DNA of 64,000 nt from Myxococcales bacterium (GCA_903642325.1 CAHJWM010000011.1:1-64000); one strand, 5' to 3'; counted from the stretch's first letter, positions 1 to 8,489 are shown. A program made the numbers and translations. The notes: a model not told the origin generated them from the sequence alone.

Positions 1-88
1 GGCGGCCCCTGCCAAAGGCGGCGCAAAAGCGGCGGCCCCAGCGGCTGCGGCCAAGGCGCCCGCCGCCAAGGCACCCGCGAAGAAGTGA
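1..88 (+). CDS. 3' end of a gene, probably ribosomal protein L25/Ctc (partial)
   Basis: Only the last 28 codons are visible, ending in TGA at 86-88. They encode a low-complexity Ala/Lys/Pro tail. Long tails of this kind are common on L25 (RplY/Ctc) of myxobacteria, and L25 usually sits directly before pth, so L25 is the best guess; no L25 domain lies inside the window. The stop codon overlaps the GTG start of pth by 4 bases, which implies translational coupling. Other Lys/Ala-tailed proteins are possible. Confidence 0.5.
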   Translation, partial: AAPAKGGAKAAAPAAAAKAPAAKAPAKK

Positions 89-666
89 TTTTGGTCGTCG
101 GCCTCGGCAACCCGGGGCCGCGCTATGCCTCCACTCGGCACAACTTCGGGTTTTTAACCGTCGATGCATTCGCGGTGCGGTGTGAACGGGTCACGCCGTT
201 CAAACCACGCTTTCAGGGGCTGTACGCGGAGAGTGAGCTGGCCGGCAACCCCGTGGCGCTGCTCAAGCCGGAGACGTTCATGAACCTTTCCGGGCACAGC
301 GTGCGCGCCGCCGCGGCGTTCCTCGAAATCGACCCGGAAGAGCTGCTAGTCGTACACGACGAGCTCGATCTGAAGTTCGGCGAGCTTCGCCTCAAGCTCG
401 GTGGGGGCGACGGCGGGCACCGAGGCCTGCGGTCCATCAGCGCGGAGCTGGGTCGCCCGAGCTACGGCCGACTGCGCGTTGGAATAGGCCGTCCCCCGCC
501 CGAGTTTCAAGGTGACATCGCGGATTTCGTGCTACAAGCCGTCGCCCCGGAGCTCCGCTTCGAGCTCTCCAAAGTGCTCGAGCGTGCGTCCGAGGTGGTG
601 GAGTCGGTCGTCTGCGACGGGCTCGACCAAGCGATGAACCGAACCAATCAGCGCATGCTGCGCTGA
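85..666 (+). CDS. pth: Peptidyl-tRNA hydrolase
   Basis: This cytosolic enzyme hydrolyses peptidyl-tRNA released by stalled ribosomes. The 193-residue length is normal for the family. Visible motifs are GLGNPG at residues 6-11 (Asn9), RHN at 18-20 (catalytic His19), the KPETFMNLSG block at 61-70 (Asn67), HDELD at 91-95 (Asp92) and the GGGDGGHRG loop, so the active site is complete. GTG at 85 overlaps the upstream stop. It heads the conserved order pth-rpsF-rpsR-rplI-dnaB. Confidence 0.97.
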   Translation: MILVVGLGNPGPRYASTRHNFGFLTVDAFAVRCERVTPFKPRFQGLYAESELAGNPVALLKPETFMNLSGHSVRAAAAFLEIDPEELLVVHDELDLKFGELRLKLGGGDGGHRGLRSISAELGRPSYGRLRVGIGRPPPEFQGDIADFVLQAVAPELRFELSKVLERASEVVESVVCDGLDQAMNRTNQRMLR

Positions 667-729
667 TGGCTCCTTGCTCCCAGACGCTTTTCGCGATCCG
701 GGGGCCTAACGCCCAAAAGGAGAATACAA

Positions 730-1266
730 ATGCCAGAGGCACAGGTCGCGAGCACGCACAAAGCTCGCGAGTATGAAACGATTTACGTCCTCAAACCGGA
801 TGTAACACGCGAGACCCAAGAAAAAATCGCCACGCGTCTGGAAGAGGTAGTCGGTCGCGAGAGCGGCAAGCTGACCCAGGTCGACAACTGGGGCCGTCGT
901 CAGCTCGCGTATCCCGTGGCCAAGCACCGGCGCGGCGTGTACGTGTACGTGAAGTACGTCGGCGGCGGCCCACTGGTCAGTGAGCTCGAGCGCACGCTCC
1001 GATTGCTCGACGACGTGCTCAAGTACCAGACGGTGCTCGTTCGCAAAGACGTGAACGTGGTCGCCCTCGAGGTGAACCCGGAGAACCTCAAGTTCGAGGC
1101 GGTCGAGCCCCCGGCCGAAGACGAACCGGAAGAATCGCTCGAGCGCCAACTCGGTCTAGTAGATTCGCCCGACCGCGATCGCCACCGCGACTCGCGCCAT
1201 GACCACGACGCGGACGACTACGGCGACGCAGACGGTTCGGGTAGCGACGAGGAGGATGCACAATGA
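730..1266 (+). CDS. rpsF: 30S ribosomal protein S6
   Basis: S6 binds S18 and 16S rRNA in the small-subunit platform. The core (about residues 14-115) has the family blocks [20 protein letters not shown] and GVYVYVKYV. It is much longer (178 residues) than a typical S6 because of about 55 extra C-terminal residues: a Glu-rich stretch, then an Asp/Arg/His-rich tail including [18 protein letters not shown] at 717-724 precedes the ATG. The stop overlaps the start of rpsR by 4 bases. Confidence 0.96.
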   Translation: MPEAQVASTHKAREYETIYVLKPDVTRETQEKIATRLEEVVGRESGKLTQVDNWGRRQLAYPVAKHRRGVYVYVKYVGGGPLVSELERTLRLLDDVLKYQTVLVRKDVNVVALEVNPENLKFEAVEPPAEDEPEESLERQLGLVDSPDRDRHRDSRHDHDADDYGDADGSGSDEEDAQ

Positions 1267-1571
1267 GAGAGCAAACTCGTGACATGGATCGTGGCGGTGA
1301 CCGCGGCGATCGCGGGATGGACCGAATGGGCGACAAAGACAACGTCGGGTTTCGCACCCGCGGTCGGCGTCGCGGCTGCTCGTTCTGCTCGGACGACGCC
1401 GAGCCCATCGACTACAAAGACCCGCAGGGCTTGCGTTACTTCGTGACGGAACGCGGTAAAATCGTGCCGCGCCGGATTTCCGGCGTGTGCGCCAAGCACC
1501 AACGCTCCGTGCAACTCGCGATCAAGCGTGCGCGCACGATCGCGCTCTTGCCCTTCACCACGAACGACTGA
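1263..1571 (+). CDS. rpsR: 30S ribosomal protein S18
   Basis: S18 partners S6 on the small subunit. The core from about residue 37 has [29 protein letters not shown] and [14 protein letters not shown]. CxxC plus the later Cys-x-x-His suggests a zinc-binding C+ form of S18. An Arg/Asp/Gly-rich N-terminal extension of about 35 residues precedes the core. The start lies in an ATGA overlap with rpsF. Confidence 0.96.
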   Translation: MREQTRDMDRGGDRGDRGMDRMGDKDNVGFRTRGRRRGCSFCSDDAEPIDYKDPQGLRYFVTERGKIVPRRISGVCAKHQRSVQLAIKRARTIALLPFTTND

Positions 1572-1583
1572 GGAGGCACACAG

Positions 1584-2039
1584 ATGGCCACAGCCACCAA
1601 AGTTCTGCTTCAAACCGACGTCGAGAACCTCGGTTCCGGCGGTGAAATCGTGAGAGTGCGCCCGGGCTTCGCGCGCAACTTTCTGCTGCCGCGCGGCTTG
1701 GCCGTGCCGGCCAGCGCGGGTAACTTGGCGCGAGTCGAGGAGCTCAAGAAAGCGGCGGCATCGCGCAAAGCCCAAGACGTGGCAGCCGCTCAGGAGCTCG
1801 CGAAGAAGCTCGAAGGCGCGAGCGTGAAAATCGCACGCTCGGCGGGTGATGAAGGCAAGATGTTCGGCTCGGTCACGAGCAAAGACATCGCCGACGCCTT
1901 CGAAAAAACCGGCGTCACCATCGACCGGAAGAATCTCCAGCTCGCCGACCCGATCAAGGCGCTCGGTACGTTCGAGGTCGCGCTCAAGCTTCACGGCAGC
2001 GTGTCCGTGACGCTGAAAGTGGAAGTCGTTAAGAAGTGA
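1584..2039 (+). CDS. rplI: 50S ribosomal protein L9
   Basis: L9 is the elongated large-subunit protein near the L1 stalk. The N-terminal domain shows VLLQTDVENLGSGGEIVRVRPGFARNFLLPRGLA, whose GxxNxLLP-like RNFLLPRG segment is diagnostic. A Lys/Ala/Glu helix and the C-terminal domain (GKMFGSVTSKDIADA) follow. The length of 151 is normal. A strong AGGAGG at 1571-1576 overlaps the rpsR stop codon, so it is translated as the last gene of the ribosomal block. Confidence 0.97.
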   Translation: MATATKVLLQTDVENLGSGGEIVRVRPGFARNFLLPRGLAVPASAGNLARVEELKKAAASRKAQDVAAAQELAKKLEGASVKIARSAGDEGKMFGSVTSKDIADAFEKTGVTIDRKNLQLADPIKALGTFEVALKLHGSVSVTLKVEVVKK

Positions 2040-2075
2040 ATTGACAGAACGAGCGAGGTCGTAGAAATAGACGAT

Positions 2076-2104
2076 GTAGCTCCGCGCTCGAGCGCGGGGT
2101 CTAC
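2076..2104 (+). terminator. Hairpin after rplI
   Basis: A perfect 16-base palindrome (CCGCGCTCGAGCGCGG, 2082-2097) is flanked by GTAG and CTAC arms that can extend the stem with small internal mismatches. It lies 37 bases after the rplI stop. No T-run follows, so it may attenuate or protect a 3' end rather than terminate. A TTGACA at 2041-2046 has no well-spaced -10. Confidence 0.45.
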
Positions 2105-2128
2105 GTCGGCGAGCGGTCCTCGCCTGAG

Positions 2129-2158
2129 CGCCCCGGAAGGTTTCGACCGACCGGGGCG
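2129..2158 (+). terminator. GC-rich stem-loop between rplI and dnaB
   Basis: CGCCCCGG at 2129-2136 pairs perfectly with CCGGGGCG at 2151-2158 around a 14-base loop. The next bases (TCGTTCATTT) are mildly T-rich. This is a plausible terminator separating the ribosomal-protein transcript from dnaB. Confidence 0.45.
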
Positions 2159-2175
2159 TCGTTCATTTGGGCTCC

Positions 2176-2184
2176 TGTGGATAA
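2176..2184 (-). promoter_or_regulatory. Perfect DnaA box upstream of dnaB
   Basis: TGTGGATAA on the plus strand is the reverse complement of TTATCCACA, the strongest consensus DnaA box. It lies in the rplI-dnaB gap, 115 bases before the chosen dnaB start, in otherwise GC-rich sequence. It could couple helicase expression to DnaA-ATP level; a lone box does not indicate an origin. Confidence 0.6.
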
Positions 2185-2298
2185 CCTCTGGTTTCGTCGG
2201 TGGACAATACTGGGATTGCCTGAGGACGCGAGAGCGCGGACTTTTTCTGTCCGTGGTGAGTGGTAGCTGACTTCAGTCGTAAGCCGCGAGAGGTGCCG

Positions 2299-3819
2299 AT
2301 GGCGATGTTTGCTGAGCGTTTCCGGAAACAGGAAGACCCGCCGCGCCTCGAGCCGATGCCAGGCCGTGTGCCGCCCAGCGACTTGGACGCGGAGGCCGCG
2401 GTGCTCAGCGCGACGTTGCTCGACAGCGACGCGTTCGACGCGGTGCAAGAAATTCTGGTTGCGGAGCATTTTTATGCGGATGCGAATCGCCGCATCTACG
2501 AGGCGGTGCTCGAGCTTCAGAGCAGCTCGCGGCCGGTCGACATCGTCTCGGTTGCGGGTTTGCTGCGCGACAAAGGGCGTCTTGATCAAATCGGTGGCAC
2601 GCCGTACCTGGCGCAGCTCGCGGACGCGACGCCAGCAGTGGCGCACGTCGCCGCTCACGCGCAAGTCATTCGCGAAAAGTGGCGACTGCGTCAGCTGATC
2701 TCCATTTGCCAAAAGTTCGCGGCCGAGGGCTATGGCGACACGGGTGAGGTGCAGGGCTTCATCGACAAGGCCGAGCAGTCGGTATTCGACATTGCCCGCA
2801 TCGCGCAGTCGTCGAACGTAGTCACGGTGCGTGAAGCGATCAAAGGCGCCTTCGAGATCCTGGGCGACGCGGCGCGGCGCGGCGGCGGCATCTCGGGCAT
2901 AGAAACTGGATACACGGAGCTCGATAAGCAAACCTCCGGCCTTCACCCGGGGGACTTGCTGATCGTCGCGGCGCGCCCCGGCATGGGCAAGACCTCGTTC
3001 GTCCTCAATTTGGCGACCAACGTGGCGCGCCCTCGGCGCGTGGCCGTGAACGCGGACAACGAGGCTTATTTCGACGCCGCCGTGGAGGAGCCGGGTCATG
3101 GCGTTCTGTTTTGCTCTTTGGAAATGCCGCGTGAACAGCTGGCATCACGCATGCTCGCCTCGGAAGCACGCGTCGACATGTCCCGCATCCGCTCGGGAAA
3201 GCTGCAGCGCGACGATTGGAACAAGCTGACGGAGTCAGCGTCCCGCTTGGGCCGTTTGCCGCTTTGGCTCGACGACACTCCCGCGCTCACCTTGCTCGAT
3301 CTACGCGCGAAAATTCGTCGGCTACAGGCCGAGCTGAAGCGTGGGGAGGGGGCGGGCACGAGCAAGGGCCTCGGGCTCGTGGCGGTAGATTACTTGCAAT
3401 TGATGCAAGGCCGCAAGGATGCCGGCAGCCGCGAGCAAGAGATCAGCGAGCTTTCGCGTGGCTTGAAACAGCTGGCCAAGGAGATGAAAATTGCGGTCAT
3501 TGCCCTCAGCCAATTGAACCGAGCGGTCGAAACCCGCAACACCAAAGACAAGCGTCCGCAGCTCAGCGATCTACGCGAAAGCGGAGCCATCGAGCAGGAT
3601 GCGGACACGATCATGTTCATCTACCGCGACGAGTACTACTTCAAAGACAGTGTCGAAAAAGGCATCGCGGAGCTCATCATCGCCAAACAGCGCAATGGCC
3701 CAACTGGGTTGGTGCGCACCAAATTCACTAGCGAATACACCCGCTTCGATAACCTCGCTCCCGAAGAATACAACTTCGGCGACTTCGACGACTTCAGCGG
3801 CGGCGGCCCCGGGGCGTGA
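2299..3819 (+). CDS. dnaB: Replicative DNA helicase DnaB
   Basis: DnaB unwinds DNA as a hexamer at the replication fork. The N-terminal helical domain begins at PPSDLDAEAAVLSATLL. The RecA-like domain has Walker A ARPGMGKTSF, FCSLEMP, the Walker B region VAVDYLQLM, IALSQLNRAVE and the ending DLRESGAIEQDADTIMFIYRDEYY. Compared from memory with E. coli DnaB, about 20 extra residues (coded by roughly 3028-3102) sit between the Walker A helix and FCSLEMP. I chose ATG 2299, preceded by GAGAGG; the frame also opens at GTG 2260, which would add 13 residues. Confidence 0.96.
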   Translation: MAMFAERFRKQEDPPRLEPMPGRVPPSDLDAEAAVLSATLLDSDAFDAVQEILVAEHFYADANRRIYEAVLELQSSSRPVDIVSVAGLLRDKGRLDQIGGTPYLAQLADATPAVAHVAAHAQVIREKWRLRQLISICQKFAAEGYGDTGEVQGFIDKAEQSVFDIARIAQSSNVVTVREAIKGAFEILGDAARRGGGISGIETGYTELDKQTSGLHPGDLLIVAARPGMGKTSFVLNLATNVARPRRVAVNADNEAYFDAAVEEPGHGVLFCSLEMPREQLASRMLASEARVDMSRIRSGKLQRDDWNKLTESASRLGRLPLWLDDTPALTLLDLRAKIRRLQAELKRGEGAGTSKGLGLVAVDYLQLMQGRKDAGSREQEISELSRGLKQLAKEMKIAVIALSQLNRAVETRNTKDKRPQLSDLRESGAIEQDADTIMFIYRDEYYFKDSVEKGIAELIIAKQRNGPTGLVRTKFTSEYTRFDNLAPEEYNFGDFDDFSGGGPGA

Positions 3820-3900
3820 TCGGCTTGTTTGATGGTCGCGAGCTTCGGCGGGGGCGGTCTTAGCCTTCGGCGTCTTAGCGCGGTCGAGAAGAGACGAGCT

Positions 3901-3920
3901 CACGCGCATCGCTACGCGTG
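3901..3920 (+). terminator. Stem-loop downstream of dnaB
   Basis: CACGCG pairs with CGCGTG across an 8-base loop, about 80 bases after dnaB. The 230 bases between dnaB and the next gene otherwise show no supported gene. Confidence 0.25.
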
Positions 3921-4024
3921 CGTCCGTCGCGTTTAGAATTCTCATCGAGCTCGCCGGCTTCGATTCCTTGTAAAAATGCCAGCGTTGCCCGTCCGGGAGC
4001 GGTTTTCTGAGCCTTATTGCCAGC

Positions 4025-4038
4025 TAGCATGCATGCTA
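4025..4038. promoter_or_regulatory. 14-base perfect palindrome before the lipoprotein operon
   Basis: TAGCATGCATGCTA is an uninterrupted palindrome ending 11 bases before the chosen start at 4050. It is AT-richer than its surroundings and placed where a dimeric repressor would block initiation. The cognate regulator is unknown. Confidence 0.35.
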
Positions 4039-4049
4039 TGAGGATGAAG

Positions 4050-5558
4050 ATGTCACGCGGTCGAGTCATCACTCTGGGTATTGCAGGCGGTGTGGCGTCT
4101 TGCCTCGTTCTGGCCTGTGGGTCTGCTAGTAGTGACAGCGGCACGTCGCAGGCGGGGGTCGGCGGTGCGCTCGGCGGTGGCGCAGGAAAGGGAGGCAGCA
4201 TTTCCGCGGGCGGCACGTCGGGCGGAACTTCGGGGGGGAGCGGCGCCGCGATGGGTGGCACGTCCGGCGACGGTGGCGCTGCGACGGCCGGCGCGTCGCC
4301 AAGCGGTGGGGCTTCGGGAAGTAGCGGAACTGCCGGCGGTAGCGGGATGGGCAGCGGTGGCACGGCAGGAGGTAGCGCGCTTACCGGGGGGCCGCCCCTC
4401 GTCCAGTCCTTCGATACCAATTGTTTGGGCGTCCCCGATCCCGACGTCGCGGCCGGCAACGATCTATTCGGGATGGTCGGTCAGTGGACGGCCTACTTTT
4501 ACAACAAAAAGACCGGCGCCGCGGATCATCAATACACGTGGAAGGCGCTCCAAGGCAGCACGATTTCCGACACGCACATCGTCTTCGATATGCCGTCGCA
4601 GCGTTGGTTCATGACGACCATTCTTCAGAACGTCACGGGCGCGGCCTACGGCGTACAGGTGATGGTGAGCACGGACGCCAGCGCATCGAGTTGGAAGGTG
4701 TCGGTGGTAGCGCACGACACGGAGCTCATCGACAATCCACAGCCGACCGTCAGTACCGACAAGGTCTTGCTCGTGTTTCACGGAAACTGCGCTTGGGTCG
4801 TGGATAAGCCGGACCTCTACAATGGCAACGCAGCCGTCGTTCAACCTACGTCGTGCAGCCTGATGTCCGCCGACAACTGGGTCGCGGTCAAATACGGCGG
4901 GATGCCGCCGAGCACGGCCTACGCGGTCACGCTGGCCGACTCATCGACCCTGAGCTGGCTCGCGGCGGACGGCACCCATGCCGCCAACAACGTCAAGATT
5001 CAAGTGCACAACATCACGGTCCCGAAGGTCAACGCGCCGCCGCTGTGGGGCAACGGCGGGGTGACCGTCAATGGCAACAGCATCGAAGCCGGTGAGGTGA
5101 AAGCGATGTTCCAAAACGGGCACATCTATTGGGCCAAGACGACCATGTGCAATGGCTCCACCTGTGAACGTCTGTTTGACATCGACACCGCTACGAACAC
5201 CGCCAAGACACACGACTTCTCCTTCGCTGGCAACCAATTATGGTTCGGCGTTCCCGGCGTCGACAAGGCCGGGAACGTGTGGATGCTTGCGTCGTCGTCG
5301 ACGACTAAGGGTCCGATCGGGCTTGCACTGATGGGCGTCTACAACAGCGGATCGACCTACGACCCGAACACGATCGTGATGGGCACGGCCCAGATAAACA
5401 ATGGCAGTGCAACGACGCGCTGGGGCGATTATTACTCCGCCGCGCAAGACCCGATCGACGGCTCGACCTGGATGATTGGGCAATACGGCGGAGGCCCCGC
5501 TAAATTGAACCCGGAGAGCAACGCGGGTTGCAAAGTCGTGCACGTTACTCCGCAGTAG
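4050..5558 (+). CDS. Secreted lipoprotein with propeller-like domain, function unknown
   Basis: From ATG 4050 (GAGG six bases upstream) the protein is 502 residues. It has a lipoprotein signal with lipobox LVLAC, then about 95 residues of Gly/Ser/Thr/Ala linker, then a domain of about 360 residues. That domain starts with a DPDVAAGNDLF-like segment and contains FDMPSQRWFM. These resemble extracellular beta-propeller-like proteins with DPxVAxG and VxDxxxxRW repeats, so a surface-exposed, lipid-anchored propeller is inferred. No catalytic signature is visible. It likely heads an operon with the next two genes. Confidence 0.75.
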   Translation: MSRGRVITLGIAGGVASCLVLACGSASSDSGTSQAGVGGALGGGAGKGGSISAGGTSGGTSGGSGAAMGGTSGDGGAATAGASPSGGASGSSGTAGGSGMGSGGTAGGSALTGGPPLVQSFDTNCLGVPDPDVAAGNDLFGMVGQWTAYFYNKKTGAADHQYTWKALQGSTISDTHIVFDMPSQRWFMTTILQNVTGAAYGVQVMVSTDASASSWKVSVVAHDTELIDNPQPTVSTDKVLLVFHGNCAWVVDKPDLYNGNAAVVQPTSCSLMSADNWVAVKYGGMPPSTAYAVTLADSSTLSWLAADGTHAANNVKIQVHNITVPKVNAPPLWGNGGVTVNGNSIEAGEVKAMFQNGHIYWAKTTMCNGSTCERLFDIDTATNTAKTHDFSFAGNQLWFGVPGVDKAGNVWMLASSSTTKGPIGLALMGVYNSGSTYDPNTIVMGTAQINNGSATTRWGDYYSAAQDPIDGSTWMIGQYGGGPAKLNPESNAGCKVVHVTPQ

Positions 5559-5584
5559 GGGTTCGACGGATCGAGCCCAAACCG

Positions 5585-6976
5585 ATGAGCTTTTTTCTTG
5601 CGCGTCCACAATGGTGTTCGCGAGCGAGAGTGGCATTTGCTTGCGCAACGTGTTTGCTCGCTGCGAGCGCACTGGGGGCGGGCTGCCAGGCGCGTCCTAG
5701 CCCACCAGCGCCGGACAGTGCAGCGGCGTCGGCCACGCCACGCCAGGCGAGTAGCAGCACCTCGCTTCCGGACGAATTCTGGGAACGCAGCAAGCAGGTG
5801 TTCAATGTTCCGCTCACCGGGAGTCCCGTGCGTGGTCCTGCAGAAGCGCTCGTGACCATCATCGAATTCTCGGAATTTCAGTGCGCTTCGTGTAGTGCGC
5901 TGGAGACGACCCTCGATGCGCTTCGCACGAAGTATGGTGACAAGGTTCGCTTCGTTTGGAAAAACAAGGCGCTCCCGCAGCAGCCGGCGGCCGAACCGGC
6001 CGCCGAAGCCGCGCTCGAAGTGCGTGCTGAAAAAGGTGACCAAGCTTTCTGGGATATGCACGACCGCCTCCTTCAGGCGGGGGACACTCTGCTGCTTGGA
6101 AAAAGCCCAAACATCGCCTCGCTCGTCAAGATCGCAAGCGCCGCCGGAGCGAGCGCCGATAGCATTCGAAACGCGATCGCGAGGCACACACATCAAGAGG
6201 AGATCGAGCAGGATCTCGACCTCGCGGAGGACTTCGAGGTCGAGAGCACCCCAGCCCTGTTCGTGAATGGGCGGCGGCTCGATGGCGTCCAGCCGCAAGC
6301 CCGGCTGGAACGAATGGTCGATGAAGAGCTCTTGAGGGCCCAGGAGCTCCTCGCAAAGGGCACGCCCGCGAAGGATCTGTACGAAAAATTGGTGGCAGGC
6401 GGCCTGGGTCCGTGGCGGCCGGCGTCAAAGGCACTCACTAACGTACCGGCGGGCGACCCCGCGTTGGGTGGCTCCAAAGCCAAGGTCACGGTTCATGTGT
6501 GGAGCGATTACCAGTGCGCGCTGTGCGTTGCGGTGGAACGCGCGCTGTCCGATCTCCATGATGAATACGGTGATCGAGTGCGTTTCGTGTGGCACGATCT
6601 GCCGCTGCCCCGGCACGAAGACGCGCTCAGGATCGCGCTGGCGGAGCGTGAGGCGTACGCCCAAAAGGGCGCACCCGGGTTTTGGGCCATGCACCACGCG
6701 GTCTCCTTCGACCCCCACGTCCCGAGCGCCTCCGAGCTCGAGGGCTTTGCGCGATCCGTCAAGCTCGACATGAACAAGTGGCGTTCGGCTCTCGACGGCA
6801 ATCGCCACGTGGGCGAAATCGCCGCCGATGAGAAGGCGGCCCGGGACAACGGAATCACGGAGACCCCCGCCTTCATCGTCGCAACCGGCGCCGCTTCTCA
6901 GGGCGCGTTCGTGGGCAACATCGAATATGGCTCGAAGCTTCACCGGGTCGTGGAAGCGGCACTAGACCGTGAGTAG
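5585..6976 (+). CDS. Lipoprotein with two DsbA-like thioredoxin domains
   Basis: The signal peptide ends in lipobox LGAGC, followed by a Pro/Ala/Ser linker. Two DsbA/Thioredoxin_4-type domains follow, the first with FSEFQCASC and the second with WSDYQCALC, each giving a CxxC redox pair. Each also has the family's later cis-Pro-type segment (ESTPALFVNG; ETPAFIVATG). Known relatives perform thiol oxidation or isomerisation in the envelope. Duplication within one anchored chain suggests a relay or two-substrate enzyme. The start is ATG 5585, 26 bases after the upstream gene. Length is 463 residues. Confidence 0.85.
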   Translation: MSFFLARPQWCSRARVAFACATCLLAASALGAGCQARPSPPAPDSAAASATPRQASSSTSLPDEFWERSKQVFNVPLTGSPVRGPAEALVTIIEFSEFQCASCSALETTLDALRTKYGDKVRFVWKNKALPQQPAAEPAAEAALEVRAEKGDQAFWDMHDRLLQAGDTLLLGKSPNIASLVKIASAAGASADSIRNAIARHTHQEEIEQDLDLAEDFEVESTPALFVNGRRLDGVQPQARLERMVDEELLRAQELLAKGTPAKDLYEKLVAGGLGPWRPASKALTNVPAGDPALGGSKAKVTVHVWSDYQCALCVAVERALSDLHDEYGDRVRFVWHDLPLPRHEDALRIALAEREAYAQKGAPGFWAMHHAVSFDPHVPSASELEGFARSVKLDMNKWRSALDGNRHVGEIAADEKAARDNGITETPAFIVATGAASQGAFVGNIEYGSKLHRVVEAALDRE

Positions 6977-7006
6977 TCGACGAAAATTCAGAGAGGTATC
7001 TGAGTC

Positions 7007-7837
7007 ATGAGCAATGCCAAGTTGTTTTCAGTCGCCACTTGTCTCGGGCTTGGAGTGGCTTTGGGTTCGGTGCGCCCGGCGGCGGCGCAATCGATCTTGA
7101 AGGAAGGCGCGGACGAGTATGTTGCACCCAGCAATGAAGCTTCCGCTCCCATTCGGCGATCGGCGGCCACCGAAGTACCGCGCGTCGCATATACAGATAC
7201 CGCCTTCGGCGTCAGCAAATCCACCCTCGGCGCGGCTGGCGTGGGCGAGATTCGCAACGGCGTCAACAGCGAGACTCACACTCACGTTGGGGGTGGCCTC
7301 CGAATTTGGGCGGCCCCCATCGAGCGCCTGCTGCTCGTTCTGGATGCACAGCGCAATGACGAGACCGACAAGTTCGCGCCCGCGATCACCGGGCAACTGC
7401 GCTTGTTCGGCAGCCAGCAAGAAGGCTGGGCCTTGGGCGTTCTGGCGCGCTACAAAGCGGAGGGTTTTGCCGATCTTGGTGGCGAAGTAGAAGGGGGCTT
7501 CCTCGGTTCGTTCAACCGCGCGGGGCTTCACTTGGACGGCAACCTCGTTGCCGGCGCAGACTTCGACGGTGGCGTTTCTGACGGTGAAGTTCTGGCGCGC
7601 GGTGGATACGACGTCTTGAGCTTTCTGCGCGTGGGCGCCGAAGGCCGTATTCGGCATCGACTTACGGGAAAGACGGAGTTGCCGGGAAGCAGGGCCTGGG
7701 ATGGTTTCGGAGGGGCGCAGATTCTTGGCTTCGCCGACCATTACTTCGGTGCTGTCACCGGCGGCCCGAGCACGGTCGGGATCTCCGACCGGGTCGGGTG
7801 GGCAGTGATCGCCAGTGCCGGTGGAGTCATGTTTTAG
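7007..7837 (+). CDS. Predicted outer-membrane beta-barrel-like protein
   Basis: The 276-residue protein has a Sec signal peptide ending in RPAAAQ. The rest is rich in alternating hydrophobic/polar strands with Gly (for example GGGLRIWAAP, RLLLVLDAQR) and ends in Phe, as outer-membrane barrels do. No family was recognised. GAGAGG at 6991-6996 is well spaced from the ATG, and it lies 30 bases after the DsbA-like gene, so co-expression is likely; it might be a client of that oxidoreductase, but it has very few Cys. Confidence 0.65.
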   Translation: MSNAKLFSVATCLGLGVALGSVRPAAAQSILKEGADEYVAPSNEASAPIRRSAATEVPRVAYTDTAFGVSKSTLGAAGVGEIRNGVNSETHTHVGGGLRIWAAPIERLLLVLDAQRNDETDKFAPAITGQLRLFGSQQEGWALGVLARYKAEGFADLGGEVEGGFLGSFNRAGLHLDGNLVAGADFDGGVSDGEVLARGGYDVLSFLRVGAEGRIRHRLTGKTELPGSRAWDGFGGAQILGFADHYFGAVTGGPSTVGISDRVGWAVIASAGGVMF

Positions 7838-8489
7838 AGCGAGTGAACGGCTGAGTGGCGAGACTGGCGGGTGGAGGTCCGCCTCGACTCCGACTGCCAT
7901 AAAGTGCGCCAGCCTCGCGCTCCGCTTGAAGACCTGCTCGTGAAGCGTTCTTTGTAGCTCGCTAGTTCGCGCGCCCCGGTCGTGTGGCATCCAATGTCTT
8001 CCGTGTCCGCCAGACGACATCGAGAAATTCGTGGCGGGCGAATGTTGTCATGAAAGTGTTCCCAACCCGGGCTGTACGAATGCTCGAGCGAAGTAAGCTG
8101 CCGACAGATCGCATTACTAAATAGCGCTCAGTCAGCGTGTATGACAGCTATGGACTGCGGCGTGCTTCTGCCTGTCTAACGGTGCGGCTATGTGTGACTT
8201 CCATGCGTTGTCGCTGGTATTGTCGATAGCCTGTATCAAGACCTGTCGGATCTCGCGGCCAAAGACTGCTCCGCCTGCATGATGGCCGAAGAGTCATATG
8301 CGTGCGGGTCACCCCCTACTGTCGCATGCGTTGAGTCGGTGTGCGTGCGCGTTAAGTAGACAGCGGTAGAGGCGTTAGGGCCTAATCCGACGCGTCGAGT
8401 GCGGCGACCCAATCCCCGAAACCCGCGTCGAGCCGGCATGGCACGCGTCGAGAGGGTCTTAGGTTGGTCGCGTAGGTTTGCGAGATCGA
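7838..8489. other. 652-base intergenic region, no supported gene
   Basis: This stretch has stops in all frames and looks less GC-rich than its neighbours. A 67-codon minus frame at 8236-8439 has no start signal or recognisable motif. Near the purA end there are three direct copies of CGCGTCGAG (8391-8399, 8424-8432, 8444-8452), the first within the palindrome CGACGCGTCG at 8388-8397. I see no RNA gene or terminator I would defend. Confidence 0.5.

Noticed and set aside
2040-2298. Replication origin at the DnaA box
   Set aside because: Only one box and no AT-rich unwinding region or dnaA gene are present.
3028-3102. Intein in DnaB
   Set aside because: The insert is about 25 codons, far too short, and lacks splice-junction residues.
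8236-8439. Minus-strand ORF of 67 residues
   Set aside because: No start signal, no motif, and Arg-rich shadow-like composition.
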